A stretch of 64,000 nt of DNA from Danxiaibacter sp048498555 (GTDB lineage Bacteria > Bacteroidota > Bacteroidia > Chitinophagales > Chitinophagaceae), in NCBI GenBank assembly GCA_048498555.1, contig JBEHXT010000020.1:17037-81036 (forward strand). The letters run 5' to 3'. The position numbers were made by a program, and so were the translations under genes. Of this stretch, positions 28,710 through 36,760 are shown one piece after another. Within the stretch, counting starts at the first letter, position 1; the number at the start of each line of letters is the position of its first letter. The notes beneath the pieces were generated by a model. That model saw only the letters and a list, made by a program, of their open reading frames with translations, was not told the origin of the DNA and searched no databases.

Positions 28710-28948
28710 GATATACTTTTTTTATAAAGCCACAAAAAAAAAGCCAGAATGAAATATGCAAAAACGGCGGATATATTGAAACATCAAAATGATTTTTTTA
28801 TCAACTAATACAAACAACAGTTTAGAATATTTGTAACAAGGCATGAGAAGGTGAAAGTTTAAGTTTTATTTTTGGCAGGTTAAAAGGCGCAAGAAGCTTG
28901 AATTGTGGTAACTCGCGCCATATTAGTTTTATATAGATACTTTTCTGA

Positions 28949-29290
28949 ATGAAAGAACAGTTAATTGCATTAATCAAAGGATTAAAGGAAAATTCGGTTA
29001 CGTTTAAAGAAGTGATTGAATTTATTGAAACCTACTATCAACATCAGCCAACCGCTTTCAGAAATGGTGATGCCTATAATGAAGCAACGCAAAACCAGGG
29101 AAGCGCTAAGGTTTTTGCATTTGCTCAGTTAAACAATTTGAGCAAAGAAGATACACTTTACTTGTTTGCGGAACACTATCAGTCTGTAATAAGCAATCCC
29201 GGTGGTGCTGATCATCAAAATATCAGGCAATTTATGGCTCATGGCTGGGATGGAGTGTCTTTTGAGGGGCAAGCCCTGCAGCCCAAATAA
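28949..29290 (+). CDS. HopJ type III effector family protein
   Basis: 113 residues, which is the family's full length. The HopJ family pattern is clear: FKEVIEFIETYYQHQPTAF, NQGSAKVFAFAQLN, LFAEHYQSVISNPGGADHQN and IRQFMAHGWDGVSFEG. The family was named from a Pseudomonas effector, but members are widespread in free-living bacteria without type III secretion, so an effector role is unlikely here. The true function is unknown. A strong terminator follows directly. Confidence 0.88.
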   Translation: MKEQLIALIKGLKENSVTFKEVIEFIETYYQHQPTAFRNGDAYNEATQNQGSAKVFAFAQLNNLSKEDTLYLFAEHYQSVISNPGGADHQNIRQFMAHGWDGVSFEGQALQPK

Positions 29291-29313
29291 CCAGGCTTTC
29301 AAATGTTTTTCCG

Positions 29314-29344
29314 GGCTGCCAGTTAACGATTGGCAGCCTTTTTT
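29314..29344 (+). terminator. Intrinsic terminator after the HopJ gene
   Basis: The stem GGCTGCCA (29314-29321) / TGGCAGCC (29331-29338) has a 9-base loop and is followed by six T. It is placed 23 bp after the stop codon. Confidence 0.85.
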
Positions 29345-29389
29345 GAACACAATCAATCTGCTAAAAAATGCTAAAGCGTTGTGATTGCT

Positions 29390-29782
29390 TTACGCTTCGT
29401 ACAACTCTAGCGGCAATCCGTCCGGATCATTAAAAAATGTAAAACGCTTTCCTGTATGTGGGTCTATTCTTATGGGCTCAGTAGAAACATTTTTTGAAGC
29501 CAGTTCCTGAACCGCAGTGTCTATGTTATTTACCTGAAATGCGAGATGCCTTAGCCCGCAAGCTTCGGGCCGCGAAGGCCTTGGTGGTGGCGCCGGAAAA
29601 GAGAATAATTCTATAATGTAGTTGCTGCCGAGTGCAAGATCCAGCTTATATGACTGTCTTTCTTCACGATAAACTTCACGCACAATATTCATGTTCAATA
29701 CTTCAGTATAGAATTTTTTTGATCGCTCATAATCAGAGCAGATGATTGCAATGTGGTGAATTCCTGTTAATTCGAGACTCAT
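29390..29782 (-). CDS. VOC family protein, GloA2/YaeR-like
   Basis: 130 residues, one VOC module pair. GIHHIAIICSDYERSKKFYTEVL at the start carries the first metal His, GLRHLAFQVNNI the second, and the E of YIIELFSFP and of LPLELYEA can supply the acid ligands. The motif PSRPEACGLRHLAF is characteristic of the GloA2/YaeR group, which is often called lactoylglutathione lyase-like without proof. The metal site is intact; the substrate is uncertain. Confidence 0.85.
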   Translation of the reverse strand: MSLELTGIHHIAIICSDYERSKKFYTEVLNMNIVREVYREERQSYKLDLALGSNYIIELFSFPAPPPRPSRPEACGLRHLAFQVNNIDTAVQELASKNVSTEPIRIDPHTGKRFTFFNDPDGLPLELYEA

Positions 29783-29881
29783 GTGAAATTATTAGGCAAC
29801 GAAATTATACATAATAACGGATTTAGCGCAGACGCCCATTGATTACCCATGATGCGGCTAAGCAAGGGCGCACCAATGCAT

Positions 29882-30154
29882 TCATTTCGCTTGTTGATTG
29901 TGCCGAATCCATTCTGTGTATTGCTTTTTCATGCAATGCCCGCAAGGGCGATAGCCGGCACTTATGGCCTCCTGTTCATTCAAAAAAAATATCCTGTTTT
30001 TTGCTTTCATCCGCTTTCCCGAAGCGCACGAGAGTAGACCATAAATTTTTCCGGGCATGTAACCTGCATATTGGATGTTCTGTTGCCTGATGAGCTTGCT
30101 GATTTGCATTCGTTGAATGTGTTCATCAGCGCCTAAATCAATTTGCCTGATCAT
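29882..30154 (-). CDS. Stand-alone Ada-type metal-binding domain protein, acceptor Cys missing
   Basis: 90 residues. Residues 28-84 align with the N-terminal zinc domain of Ada: GKIYGLLSC, then KNRIFF, EAISAGYRPCGHC. Ada uses four Cys (38, 42, 69, 72 in E. coli), with C38 accepting the methyl group from phosphotriesters. Here C43, C71 and C74 correspond to C42, C69 and C72, but the C38 position is G39. The protein can perhaps bind zinc with three Cys plus another ligand, but cannot do the Ada N-terminal methyl transfer in the known way. Its start overlaps the stop of alkB (ATGA at 30151-30154), so it is translationally coupled to a repair gene. Confidence 0.8.
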   Translation of the reverse strand: MIRQIDLGADEHIQRMQISKLIRQQNIQYAGYMPGKIYGLLSCASGKRMKAKNRIFFLNEQEAISAGYRPCGHCMKKQYTEWIRHNQQAK

Positions 30155-30738
30155 ATAATGGCCCTGAATGTAATGTTAATTCTGCCTTGTGTTATTTTAG
30201 GTTCTTTGGGTATGCTGTGCAACCAGTGGTGCTGTGTAGCGCCTTTCATCAGCAGGAAGCTGCCACTGCTGAGCACTACTTTTTGAATGAGTTTTTTTTC
30301 TTTTCCATGCTTCAGGCAAAAAGTTCTCTCAGCGCCAAAACTTACCGAACCAATCACCGGATTTATGCCCAGTTCCTTCTCATTGTCTTTATGCCAGCCC
30401 ATACTGTCGTTGCCGTTACGATAGAAATTAAGTAGCGCGCTTGTAAATGTATGATTGGACACACTTTCAATCCGATGCTTTATGTCGAGCAGTTCTTTTG
30501 TCCATGCATACGGATGCATGGTTATGCCCGAATAGCTGTAAGGCTTTTGTTCATCGCCATACCATGCAGTTAACCTTGGTTGCATAATCTCGCGTCCGAA
30601 AATAACAATGGGTTCTTGTTTCCATTGAATGTTTGCAGACAATAGTTCATACAGTGCATTGCTTTCTTCTTCACTGAATAATGCCGGAAACAAATATACT
30701 TCTCCGTCAAAAGGCAATAAATTTTTCGGTGTTACCAT
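30151..30738 (-). CDS. alkB: AlkB-like 2OG-Fe(II) DNA/RNA repair dioxygenase
   Basis: 195 residues from the ATG at 30738; an ATG two codons earlier (30744) is also possible, but AAAGGA sits at a proper distance only from the inner one. Numbering from the outer ATG, the iron ligands are H118 and D120 (MGWHKDNE) and H176 (HHWLHSIP); R188 and R194 in GRINITFR bind 2-oxoglutarate. The substrate-lid segment IMQPRLTAWYGD is typical of AlkB/ALKBH2-3-like proteins. It removes methyl groups from N1-adenine and N3-cytosine by oxidation. It lies between the Ada-like protein gene and the Ada zinc-domain gene, in an alkylation repair cluster. Confidence 0.9.
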   Translation of the reverse strand: MVTPKNLLPFDGEVYLFPALFSEEESNALYELLSANIQWKQEPIVIFGREIMQPRLTAWYGDEQKPYSYSGITMHPYAWTKELLDIKHRIESVSNHTFTSALLNFYRNGNDSMGWHKDNEKELGINPVIGSVSFGAERTFCLKHGKEKKLIQKVVLSSGSFLLMKGATQHHWLHSIPKEPKITQGRINITFRAII

Positions 30739-30764
30739 CGTCATCCTTTAAAGTAAAATCAACG

Positions 30765-30772
30765 CAAATCTA
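30765..30772 (-). promoter_or_regulatory. Possible internal -7 box for alkB
   Basis: On the - strand TAGATTTG fits TAnnTTTG exactly and lies 26 bases before the alkB start, in the 42-bp gap after the Ada-like gene. No matching -33 sequence was found, so this is tentative. Confidence 0.35.
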
Positions 30773-30786
30773 ATGTTGTACTGGTC

Positions 30787-31665
30787 TTAGTTGGTAGCTT
30801 CTGATTCTATCGCAGATTTAGCAGCTTCCCATCCAATCATGGCGGTCTTGCGAGTGCTTCCCCAATGGTACTGACCTATTTCGCCTGTTGATCTTATTAC
30901 CCTGTGGCACGGTATTAAAAAGGCCACGGGATTACCCGCTACGGCTGTACCCACAGCCCTGGAAGCGCCTGTGTAGCCTGCCTGTTCTGCCAAGCCGGAA
31001 TATGTGGTGAGCGAACCGAGGGGGATTTTTAACAGTGTTTCCCAGATCTTGATCTGGAAAGGAGAGCCTTTCAGATGCAGTTTAATTTGCCCGAGCTTGC
31101 TCCAGTCCTGGCCAAAAATAAACAACGCGTTTTGTTGAATGCTATCTACTATTTGTGTGTAATGCGCATTGGGGAATTTTTGCAGAAGGTCGTCAAAAGC
31201 AAAAGTTGTTCCATCATCTGCAAAGGCCATGTGGCATATCCCTTTTGGTGTAGATGCAACGATGATATTGCCAAACGGGCTTTCAGCAAAGCTATAATTG
31301 ATGTGCAGTAATTCGCCGCCATTTTTGTATTCGCCAGGCGTCATGCCTTCCACTTTAATAAACAGGTCGTGCAATCTTCCTGTCCCGGAAAGCCCTGTCT
31401 CAAATGCTGCATCAAAAAGTGTAGCGCCGTTGTTTTTCAGCATTTGCTTGGCGTGCTCAATGCTTAAGTATTGCAAAAATTGTTTGGGAGTTACTCCCGC
31501 CCAGGCCCTGAACATTCGCTGAAAATGAAAAGGGCTTAAATGAATATGTTCTGCGGCCTGTTCCAGGCTCGGCTGATTTTTGAAATTGCTTCTAAAAAAA
31601 TCAATGGATGCAGCTATTCTTTTGTAATCTGTTTCCTGTTGCGTTTCCATGTTAAAATGTTTCAT
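30787..31665 (-). CDS. Ada-like AraC regulator/methylated-DNA-protein-cysteine methyltransferase
   Basis: 292 residues (codon 6, at 31650, is an alternative start). Residues 17-112 form an AraC-type double helix-turn-helix (AAEHIHLSPFHFQRMFRAWA, SLSIEH-like linker, LFIKVEGMTPGEYKNG). Residues 122-285 form the MGMT/Ogt domain, with G-x-ASRAVGTAVAGNPVAFLI, active-site P252-C253-H254-R255 and GQYHWG. It lacks the N-terminal zinc domain of E. coli Ada, which in this cluster is present as a separate small gene. It repairs O6-methylguanine by suicidal transfer and probably regulates the cluster. Its own promoter region carries a sequence block shared with the next gene upstream. Confidence 0.92.
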   Translation of the reverse strand: MKHFNMETQQETDYKRIAASIDFFRSNFKNQPSLEQAAEHIHLSPFHFQRMFRAWAGVTPKQFLQYLSIEHAKQMLKNNGATLFDAAFETGLSGTGRLHDLFIKVEGMTPGEYKNGGELLHINYSFAESPFGNIIVASTPKGICHMAFADDGTTFAFDDLLQKFPNAHYTQIVDSIQQNALFIFGQDWSKLGQIKLHLKGSPFQIKIWETLLKIPLGSLTTYSGLAEQAGYTGASRAVGTAVAGNPVAFLIPCHRVIRSTGEIGQYHWGSTRKTAMIGWEAAKSAIESEATN

Positions 31666-31698
31666 CTGTTAAAGAATATTTCCTGCAGGTTTGTAGAG

Positions 31699-31742
31699 CA
31701 AAGTTATTGTTATGTGAGCTGGCTTTAAACCCGTTTCTTGCG
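31699..31742 (-). promoter_or_regulatory. Promoter with putative Ada operator upstream of the Ada-like gene
   Basis: On the - strand the -7 box is TAACTTTG (31699-31706). Upstream, in place of a TTTG -33 element, is CGCAAGAAACGGGT (31729-31742). The same arrangement, with AGCAAAGTTATT at 31697-31708 on the + strand, recurs at 32523-32567. The CGCAAGA core matches part of the E. coli ada promoter's Ada box as I recall it. A single activator binding at -30 to -43 would explain the missing -33 element; that is inference. Confidence 0.6.
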
Positions 31743-31792
31743 CATATTTGTTTGCGTTGAATGTATTTTTTACTAGTACTTTTTGCAAATAT

Positions 31793-32503
31793 TTATGAAA
31801 GCGCGTCGTGAAAAATTATGCCTAAGGTATGTCTTTCGCCACTGTGCACAGGGCTCACGCCATGTTTCATGGCTACACGATAATACCCTTTAGTACCCTT
31901 GGCAGGACGAAAGTTGGTGGTAAATAACAACATGTCGCCTCTTTTGGGCTTGATTACATTGGCTTTGGATTGAGCTCTTGGTATGGATTCAGTCAGCACA
32001 AACTCGCCCCCGGTATAGTCTTCGTCCGGCTCGTTAAGGAATAAGACAAGCTGCATGGGAAAATAAATTTCACCATAGAGGTCCTGATGCAATGTGTTAA
32101 AACCATCTCTGCCATATTTAAGAATAAGAACAGTTGGTTTATCCTGGCCGTGTGCATGGCATACCTCCTTAAACGCCTCATGTGTTGCGGGATATGTTTG
32201 GCCAATCTGCAAGGCTTTCATCCACACATTAGCTAATGGAGCGATATAAGTGTAAACTGTTTCCCTTATATCGGTAATAAGTTGTGGCAATGGATATTGA
32301 AAATATTTGTATTCGCCAAGCCCGAACCTATAGCGCTCCATTGTAATTGTTTTTCTGTATAATGTTTCCTGATTGTATTGAATAATGAGTTTTTCGCATT
32401 CAACACTTGTTAATATATTTTCTACAACGGCGTAGCCTTTGTTTGTGAGGGTTTCTTCCACACTTTTCCACTCCTTTGAATGAAGTCGTTCCTTAATGTT
32501 CAT
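31793..32503 (-). CDS. 2OG-Fe(II) oxygenase of the PF09859 (Oxygenase-NA) type
   Basis: 236 residues. The double-stranded beta-helix iron site has H139-Q-D141 (LHQDLYGE) and a distal His, best H214 in MKHGVSPV, with R224 (GERHTLGIIFHDA) for 2-oxoglutarate. LVLFLNEPDEDYTGGEFVL is characteristic of this family, which is proposed to act on alkylated DNA bases. The gene lies upstream of the Ada-like gene on the same strand, 127 bp away, with its own promoter that resembles that of the Ada-like gene. The family assignment is from memory of conserved motifs; the activity on DNA is inferred. Confidence 0.8.
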   Translation of the reverse strand: MNIKERLHSKEWKSVEETLTNKGYAVVENILTSVECEKLIIQYNQETLYRKTITMERYRFGLGEYKYFQYPLPQLITDIRETVYTYIAPLANVWMKALQIGQTYPATHEAFKEVCHAHGQDKPTVLILKYGRDGFNTLHQDLYGEIYFPMQLVLFLNEPDEDYTGGEFVLTESIPRAQSKANVIKPKRGDMLLFTTNFRPAKGTKGYYRVAMKHGVSPVHSGERHTLGIIFHDALS

Positions 32504-32524
32504 GACAATTATATTTTACAATAG

Positions 32525-32567
32525 CAAAGTTATTTGCAGACTGGCGGTATTGAACCCGATTCTTGCG
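32525..32567 (-). promoter_or_regulatory. Promoter with putative Ada operator upstream of the PF09859 oxygenase
   Basis: On the - strand the -7 box is TAACTTTG (32525-32532) and the upstream block is CGCAAGAATCGGGT (32554-32567), at a spacing within one base of the matching pair at 31699-31742. It begins 22 bases before the oxygenase start codon. Thirteen of 14 bases of the upstream block are identical between the two promoters. Confidence 0.6.
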
Positions 32568-32668
32568 GTGTTTGTGCATTGAAAAATTACCACACAAGTG
32601 GCGTGTATTTTGTTCGTGTGATGTTGAGGCCAATGTCCTAAATGCAATGAGTGATAAAAACAAGATAT

Positions 32669-32998
32669 ATGGCAACAACAAAAAAAATGAAAAAGAAAGC
32701 TGCGAAAAAAACAAAGCGCAAATGGTCCGGAAGAGTTATGCAAACCAGCGATGCACTCGATCTTGAAAAGAGCATTTTTAAATCAGATGACCCCAAAAAA
32801 ATAGCGTCATCGCTAAAGCGTTCGGCAAATAAAAGCCACCGCAGAAAAGGTACACCTTTTCAATCAGCCATGTCCATGCTTAATTTTTATATAAACAGAG
32901 CTGGCCATAATTTATCTGCGTCGCACAAAAAAGTATTGGAAGAAGCAAAAGATGAATTGCGCATTGCGTTTGACAGGCCAGTTAAGGAAAGTAAATGA
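32669..32998 (+). CDS. DUF3175 basic protein
   Basis: 109 residues from the ATG at 32669; the frame opens at 32651. A Lys-rich start (MATTKKMKKKAAKKTKRKWS) leads into the DUF3175 pattern: VMQTSDALDLEKSIFKSDDP, IASSLKRSANKSHRRKG, QSAMSMLNFYINRAGHNL and LEEAKDELRIAF. The family is found widely and is often near stress or DNA-repair genes, but has no known function. The charge suggests nucleic-acid binding. It is divergent from the alkylation repair cluster, 166 bp away from the PF09859 oxygenase start. Confidence 0.85.
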   Translation: MATTKKMKKKAAKKTKRKWSGRVMQTSDALDLEKSIFKSDDPKKIASSLKRSANKSHRRKGTPFQSAMSMLNFYINRAGHNLSASHKKVLEEAKDELRIAFDRPVKESK

Positions 32999-33338
32999 GT
33001 TATATGTTCTAAGTTTTACCTTATACGTATACACTCTCAAAATCGCCGGGCAGCTGAGGTTTTATGGAGATAATTTTAAGCACTTGTAGATTTTTTTAGC
33101 TTATTATGCGAAAGGATATTCCTGCCAAACAACAGGGAAAATCCCTATTGCATAATTGCAAAATAATAACCACTTTTATTGTAGCATCTTAATCATACAA
33201 AAACATACTTAGCGCTATGCTATAAACGGAAAGTACTGTAGCTGTATGATCCTCTAAACCGGTAACATACTTTGCCTGGCGAAACCGTACATACTAAGCC
33301 AGGCCTATTTAAGCCGGTGTTATTCTAAATGTATTAAC
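32999..33338. other. Intergenic region, nothing assigned
   Basis: About 340 bases between two + strand genes. Before 33339 there is TTTGCCTGGCGAAACC...AAGCCAGGC, a short inverted repeat (GCCTGGC at 33273-33279, GCCAGGC at 33297-33303), which may be a hairpin in the leader of the peptidase-MBL pair. No promoter motif stands out. Confidence 0.45.
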
Positions 33339-35270
33339 ATGGCGACAAATAAAAAATTAAGCAGGCTGCTAAGAGGTTATTCACTCGATCCTGGCTTTTC
33401 TACGAGATTGGATACAATGTCCATAAACGAAATAGTTTACGAAATAAGATGGGAAGAAGTAAGCAAAGGGCCGATAGGAGAGTATTTTGAAGTGATAGAC
33501 TATGACCCCGCCAGCAACTGCTTTTACGATCCTGTAGATCTCAATTCGATTGAAGTGCTTGCGCAAAACGGCCTGCCGGCAAGCGAAGGAAATCCTGCCT
33601 TTCATCAGCAATTTGTTTACACCATTGCGATGCAAACACTGGATCATTTTGAAAAATCGCTTGGCCGAAGGGTTATCTGGTCCCCACGCATTATTGTGTC
33701 AAAGAATGAAGGGCAACGGGTGCGCCCTGCTGTTAAGCAGGAATATGTTCCGAAGCTTCGGTTATATCCGCATGCGTTTCGGGAAGCCAATGCTTTTTAT
33801 GATCCCGACAAAAAAGCAGTGCTATTCGGTTACTTCGAAGCTGCAGCAGATGCAAAGGGCAGTAATCTGCCCGGCGGCGTTATATTTTCATGCCTGTCGC
33901 CAGATATTATTTCCCATGAACTAACTCATGCACTGCTTGATAGTATTCATCCCCGCTTTATTGAAAATACAAATGTTGATGCCCCTGCTTTTCATGAGGC
34001 ATTTGCAGACATAGTTGCATTGCTGCAACGATTTTCAGCGCCAGCTCTGTTAGAATATGCAATCGCTTCTACTAAGGGGAATTTGGGTGAATATAGTTTT
34101 CTAGGCGAACTGGCTACGCAGTTTGGTACTGCCTTAGAAAATGGCCGGGGAGCTTTGCGTGGCGCGATCGGAAAAGTAGATGAGAAAACAGGAATATGGC
34201 AGAAATATAAACCTGACCCATCATTATATCGTACGGTGTTTGAGCCGCATGAGCGCGGATCGATCCTGGTTGCTGTAGTGTTTGATGCCTTTATCAGGTT
34301 GTATAATGTAAAGACTGCAGATCTGCTGCGTATTGCTACCAATGGTTCCGGCATTTTACAGCCGGGTGCCATTCATCCCGATCTGGTAAAAAGGCTGGCA
34401 AAAGAAGCATCAGAAATAGCATCGCATCTTTTACATGTTTGTATAAGGGCGCTTGATTATTGCCCACCTGTGGATATTACTTACGGTGATTATTTGCGAG
34501 CCCTGATAACAGCAGATGTGGATACCGCACCCAAAGATGAGAATGGCTACCGCATAGCACTGATTGAAGCATTCAGAAGTTGGGGCATTTTCCCTGAGCG
34601 TGTAAACACATTGTCTGTTGATAGTTTATGTTGGTCAAGGCAGGATAATCTTACAGCAGCCGAAAGGAAAGCTGTCTCATATATCGCGCGCCAGCTAAAG
34701 GAGTGGGTTGCACCAATTGTTGAATTGAGCTATACTGATGGCGTTGACAGAAAAGAGATTTACCTGGCATCACAAAAAGTACAGAAAGACCTGCATGATC
34801 TGCTCGTGCAGAAAAAAGTAAATATCATCAATAGCGGCGATTGGTCTTCTTTGATGAAAAAGTTTGGATTAGCGGATGGCCGCGTATCCTTCAAATATGA
34901 CGATGAAACGATTACTTCGGATGCTATGCCTCCAATTGAAGTACATAAAGTACGCCCTGTTTACCGTGTAGGCAGAGAAGGGTTGGTTGTTGACCAGGTA
35001 ATTGTTACACTAAGCCAGACTGTACGCATTAATAAAGGAAACTTGAAGGGATCAAAATTCCGTGGCGGCTGCACGTTTATTCTGAATATATCAAAGGGAT
35101 ACGACCTTGAATATGTGATTTATAAAAATGTTGCAAGCCAGCAAAGATTTACCAGGCAAATGAATTACCAGCTGGGCAAGACCGAAGAATTTGTAGCGTT
35201 GACAGAATCTATGTACGATGAAGAGTCCGGTTTCAAGAATATCAGTTTTGCAAAACTTCATCTTCATTGA
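33339..35270 (+). CDS. Gluzincin-type zinc metallopeptidase (M4-like), large
   Basis: 643 residues, no signal peptide. The zinc site is H193-E194-L-T-H197 (ISHELTHALLD) with E220 of HEAFADIVALLQ as third ligand, 23 residues downstream, which is the gluzincin arrangement of thermolysin relatives. The region before it (GGVIFSCLSPDI) also fits. Residues 300-400 look helical, with the RGSILVAVVFDAFIRLYN pattern of the M4 C-terminal lobe. A C-terminal domain from about 520 onward (VHKVRPVYRVGREGLVVDQVIVTL, GSKFRGGCTFILN) is strand-rich and of unknown type. The cytoplasmic location is unusual for an M4-like enzyme. An MBL-fold gene starts 13 bp downstream. Confidence 0.82.
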   Translation: MATNKKLSRLLRGYSLDPGFSTRLDTMSINEIVYEIRWEEVSKGPIGEYFEVIDYDPASNCFYDPVDLNSIEVLAQNGLPASEGNPAFHQQFVYTIAMQTLDHFEKSLGRRVIWSPRIIVSKNEGQRVRPAVKQEYVPKLRLYPHAFREANAFYDPDKKAVLFGYFEAAADAKGSNLPGGVIFSCLSPDIISHELTHALLDSIHPRFIENTNVDAPAFHEAFADIVALLQRFSAPALLEYAIASTKGNLGEYSFLGELATQFGTALENGRGALRGAIGKVDEKTGIWQKYKPDPSLYRTVFEPHERGSILVAVVFDAFIRLYNVKTADLLRIATNGSGILQPGAIHPDLVKRLAKEASEIASHLLHVCIRALDYCPPVDITYGDYLRALITADVDTAPKDENGYRIALIEAFRSWGIFPERVNTLSVDSLCWSRQDNLTAAERKAVSYIARQLKEWVAPIVELSYTDGVDRKEIYLASQKVQKDLHDLLVQKKVNIINSGDWSSLMKKFGLADGRVSFKYDDETITSDAMPPIEVHKVRPVYRVGREGLVVDQVIVTLSQTVRINKGNLKGSKFRGGCTFILNISKGYDLEYVIYKNVASQQRFTRQMNYQLGKTEEFVALTESMYDEESGFKNISFAKLHLH

Positions 35271-35283
35271 TAAATGAATTACC

Positions 35284-36660
35284 ATGGCTAAAGATTTAAC
35301 CGCGAACGTAAGAATGTACCAGGTAGGCGAACTGGGTGACTGTTTTTTATTGACGTTTACTGAAGGTGCAAATGAAGTGAATGTGCTGATTGATTGTGGT
35401 TCATTCCGGAACTCATCAAGGTCGCAAGAACGTTTAAGTACAATCGTGAAAAACATTAAAAGTACGTTGAACGGAAAAAAACTGGATGTTGTTGTTGGTA
35501 CGCATCAACACAATGATCATGTTTCCGGCTTTGTTCATTGTAAGGAACTTTTTAAAAACAATATAAAGCAGGTATGGTTATCCTGGTTGGATGATCCCAG
35601 AAGCGCGCTCGCCCGAAAGGTGAATGATGATCAGAAAAGACTCGTCGGCCAGTTACAGGCAATTCACGCGCAGATCACGCGTTTGAATGTAAAAGGCGAC
35701 TATTCTCCTGTAAAAGATGTACTGGGCTTTTACGGCCTTGATGCACCCGGCCCTGCAGTGCCTGCGGAAGGGATCGCTAATCTGAAAAAGCTGGGTGATG
35801 AAGACGTTGATTATCTATCCCCCGGCGAAATAAAACTCCTGCCCGGTGTAGATGTAAAAGTATACGTGCTTGGGCCTCCGAGAAATATGCAATTGTTGTT
35901 CGATAAAGACCCGAATGAGAGTCAGACCTACGATCCAGCTTTGGCTTTTGCTAATAAAGATGCAGCAAAATTACTTTCCGCATTGCGTGCCAAAGGCGGT
36001 GGGGCCGACAAAGAGGAGGAACAATTTCCCTTCAGCAAATTTTACAAGAAAACGGAAAGCAGGGCAGATCCGGAAATAGTTAAGACCTATAACAATCATC
36101 TCAACAGTTGGCAGAAGATTGATAGCGACTGGCTCGGACAGGCCAACAGGCTTGCACTGTTTCTTGATTCATTTACTAACAACAGCAGCCTTGCATTGGC
36201 ATTTGAACTGGTTAAAAGCGGCAAGGTGCTACTTTTTGCGGCAGACGCACAAACGGGCAACTGGCTCTCCTGGCAGAATATAATATGGCCTGCAAAAAAA
36301 ATCACAACAAATGATTTGCTTACCAATACCGTTTTATATAAAGTAGGGCATCATGCAAGCCATAACGGAACACTTAAAAAAGCGCTGGAAACAATGAAGC
36401 ATGAAGATCTGGTTGCAATGATTTCAGTTGACAAAAGCGATCCTAATATAACCAAAAAGAATGGCTGGAAAATGCCGGCTCAGAACCTGTTTCAACGTTT
36501 GAAAGAGAAAACACATTTTCGCGTACTTACCATGGATGACGGCTTTGCAGACGGATGCAATCCTATAAAAGATAAGCCTAAAAGCAAATGGAATGAGCTG
36601 CCGTTTAAGCCTAAGATTGATAAAAAGAATTTTTTTATTGAATACAAGATTCAAGGGTGA
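35284..36660 (+). CDS. Metallo-beta-lactamase-fold hydrolase, ComEC-like MBL type
   Basis: 458 residues, no signal peptide. The metal motif is H74-Q-H76-N-D78-H79 in VVGTHQHNDHVSGF. The first strand ends VLIDCGSFRN, typical of MBL proteins. A later KVLLFAADAQTGNWL segment and YKVGHHASHNGT supply the other ligands, as in the MBL domain of ComEC/Rec2. A long insert at about 190-270 is specific to this protein. It starts 13 bp after the gluzincin peptidase, so both are one operon. Its substrate is unknown; nuclease, hydrolase or signalling roles are all possible. Confidence 0.83.
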   Translation: MAKDLTANVRMYQVGELGDCFLLTFTEGANEVNVLIDCGSFRNSSRSQERLSTIVKNIKSTLNGKKLDVVVGTHQHNDHVSGFVHCKELFKNNIKQVWLSWLDDPRSALARKVNDDQKRLVGQLQAIHAQITRLNVKGDYSPVKDVLGFYGLDAPGPAVPAEGIANLKKLGDEDVDYLSPGEIKLLPGVDVKVYVLGPPRNMQLLFDKDPNESQTYDPALAFANKDAAKLLSALRAKGGGADKEEEQFPFSKFYKKTESRADPEIVKTYNNHLNSWQKIDSDWLGQANRLALFLDSFTNNSSLALAFELVKSGKVLLFAADAQTGNWLSWQNIIWPAKKITTNDLLTNTVLYKVGHHASHNGTLKKALETMKHEDLVAMISVDKSDPNITKKNGWKMPAQNLFQRLKEKTHFRVLTMDDGFADGCNPIKDKPKSKWNELPFKPKIDKKNFFIEYKIQG

Positions 36661-36760
36661 ATTAAATGAAAATTGAAAGTTGACAATTGAAAATGATGGG
36701 CGAATGTGTAAATATGTGAATGTGCAAATGCGCTGGTGCTTCCTTATCAATTGTCAACTG
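36661..36760. repeat. Intergenic micro-repeats (GACAATTG and GTGCAAATG words)
   Basis: GAAAATTGAAAGTTGACAATTG on the left and its near complement TATCAATTGTCAACTGTCAATTA on the right could fold into a hairpin of about 18 pairs, with AATGTGTAAATATGTGAATGTGCAAATGC between. It separates two convergent genes and may act as a terminator for neither, since it lacks a T-tract. Confidence 0.55.

Noticed and set aside
28949..29290. HopJ protein as evidence of type III secretion
   Set aside because: No secretion genes are present and the family is common in non-pathogens.
29882..30154. Ada zinc domain as a frameshifted piece of the Ada-like gene
   Set aside because: AlkB lies between the two, and the small gene has its own start overlapping the alkB stop codon, so it is a separate gene rather than a sequencing break.
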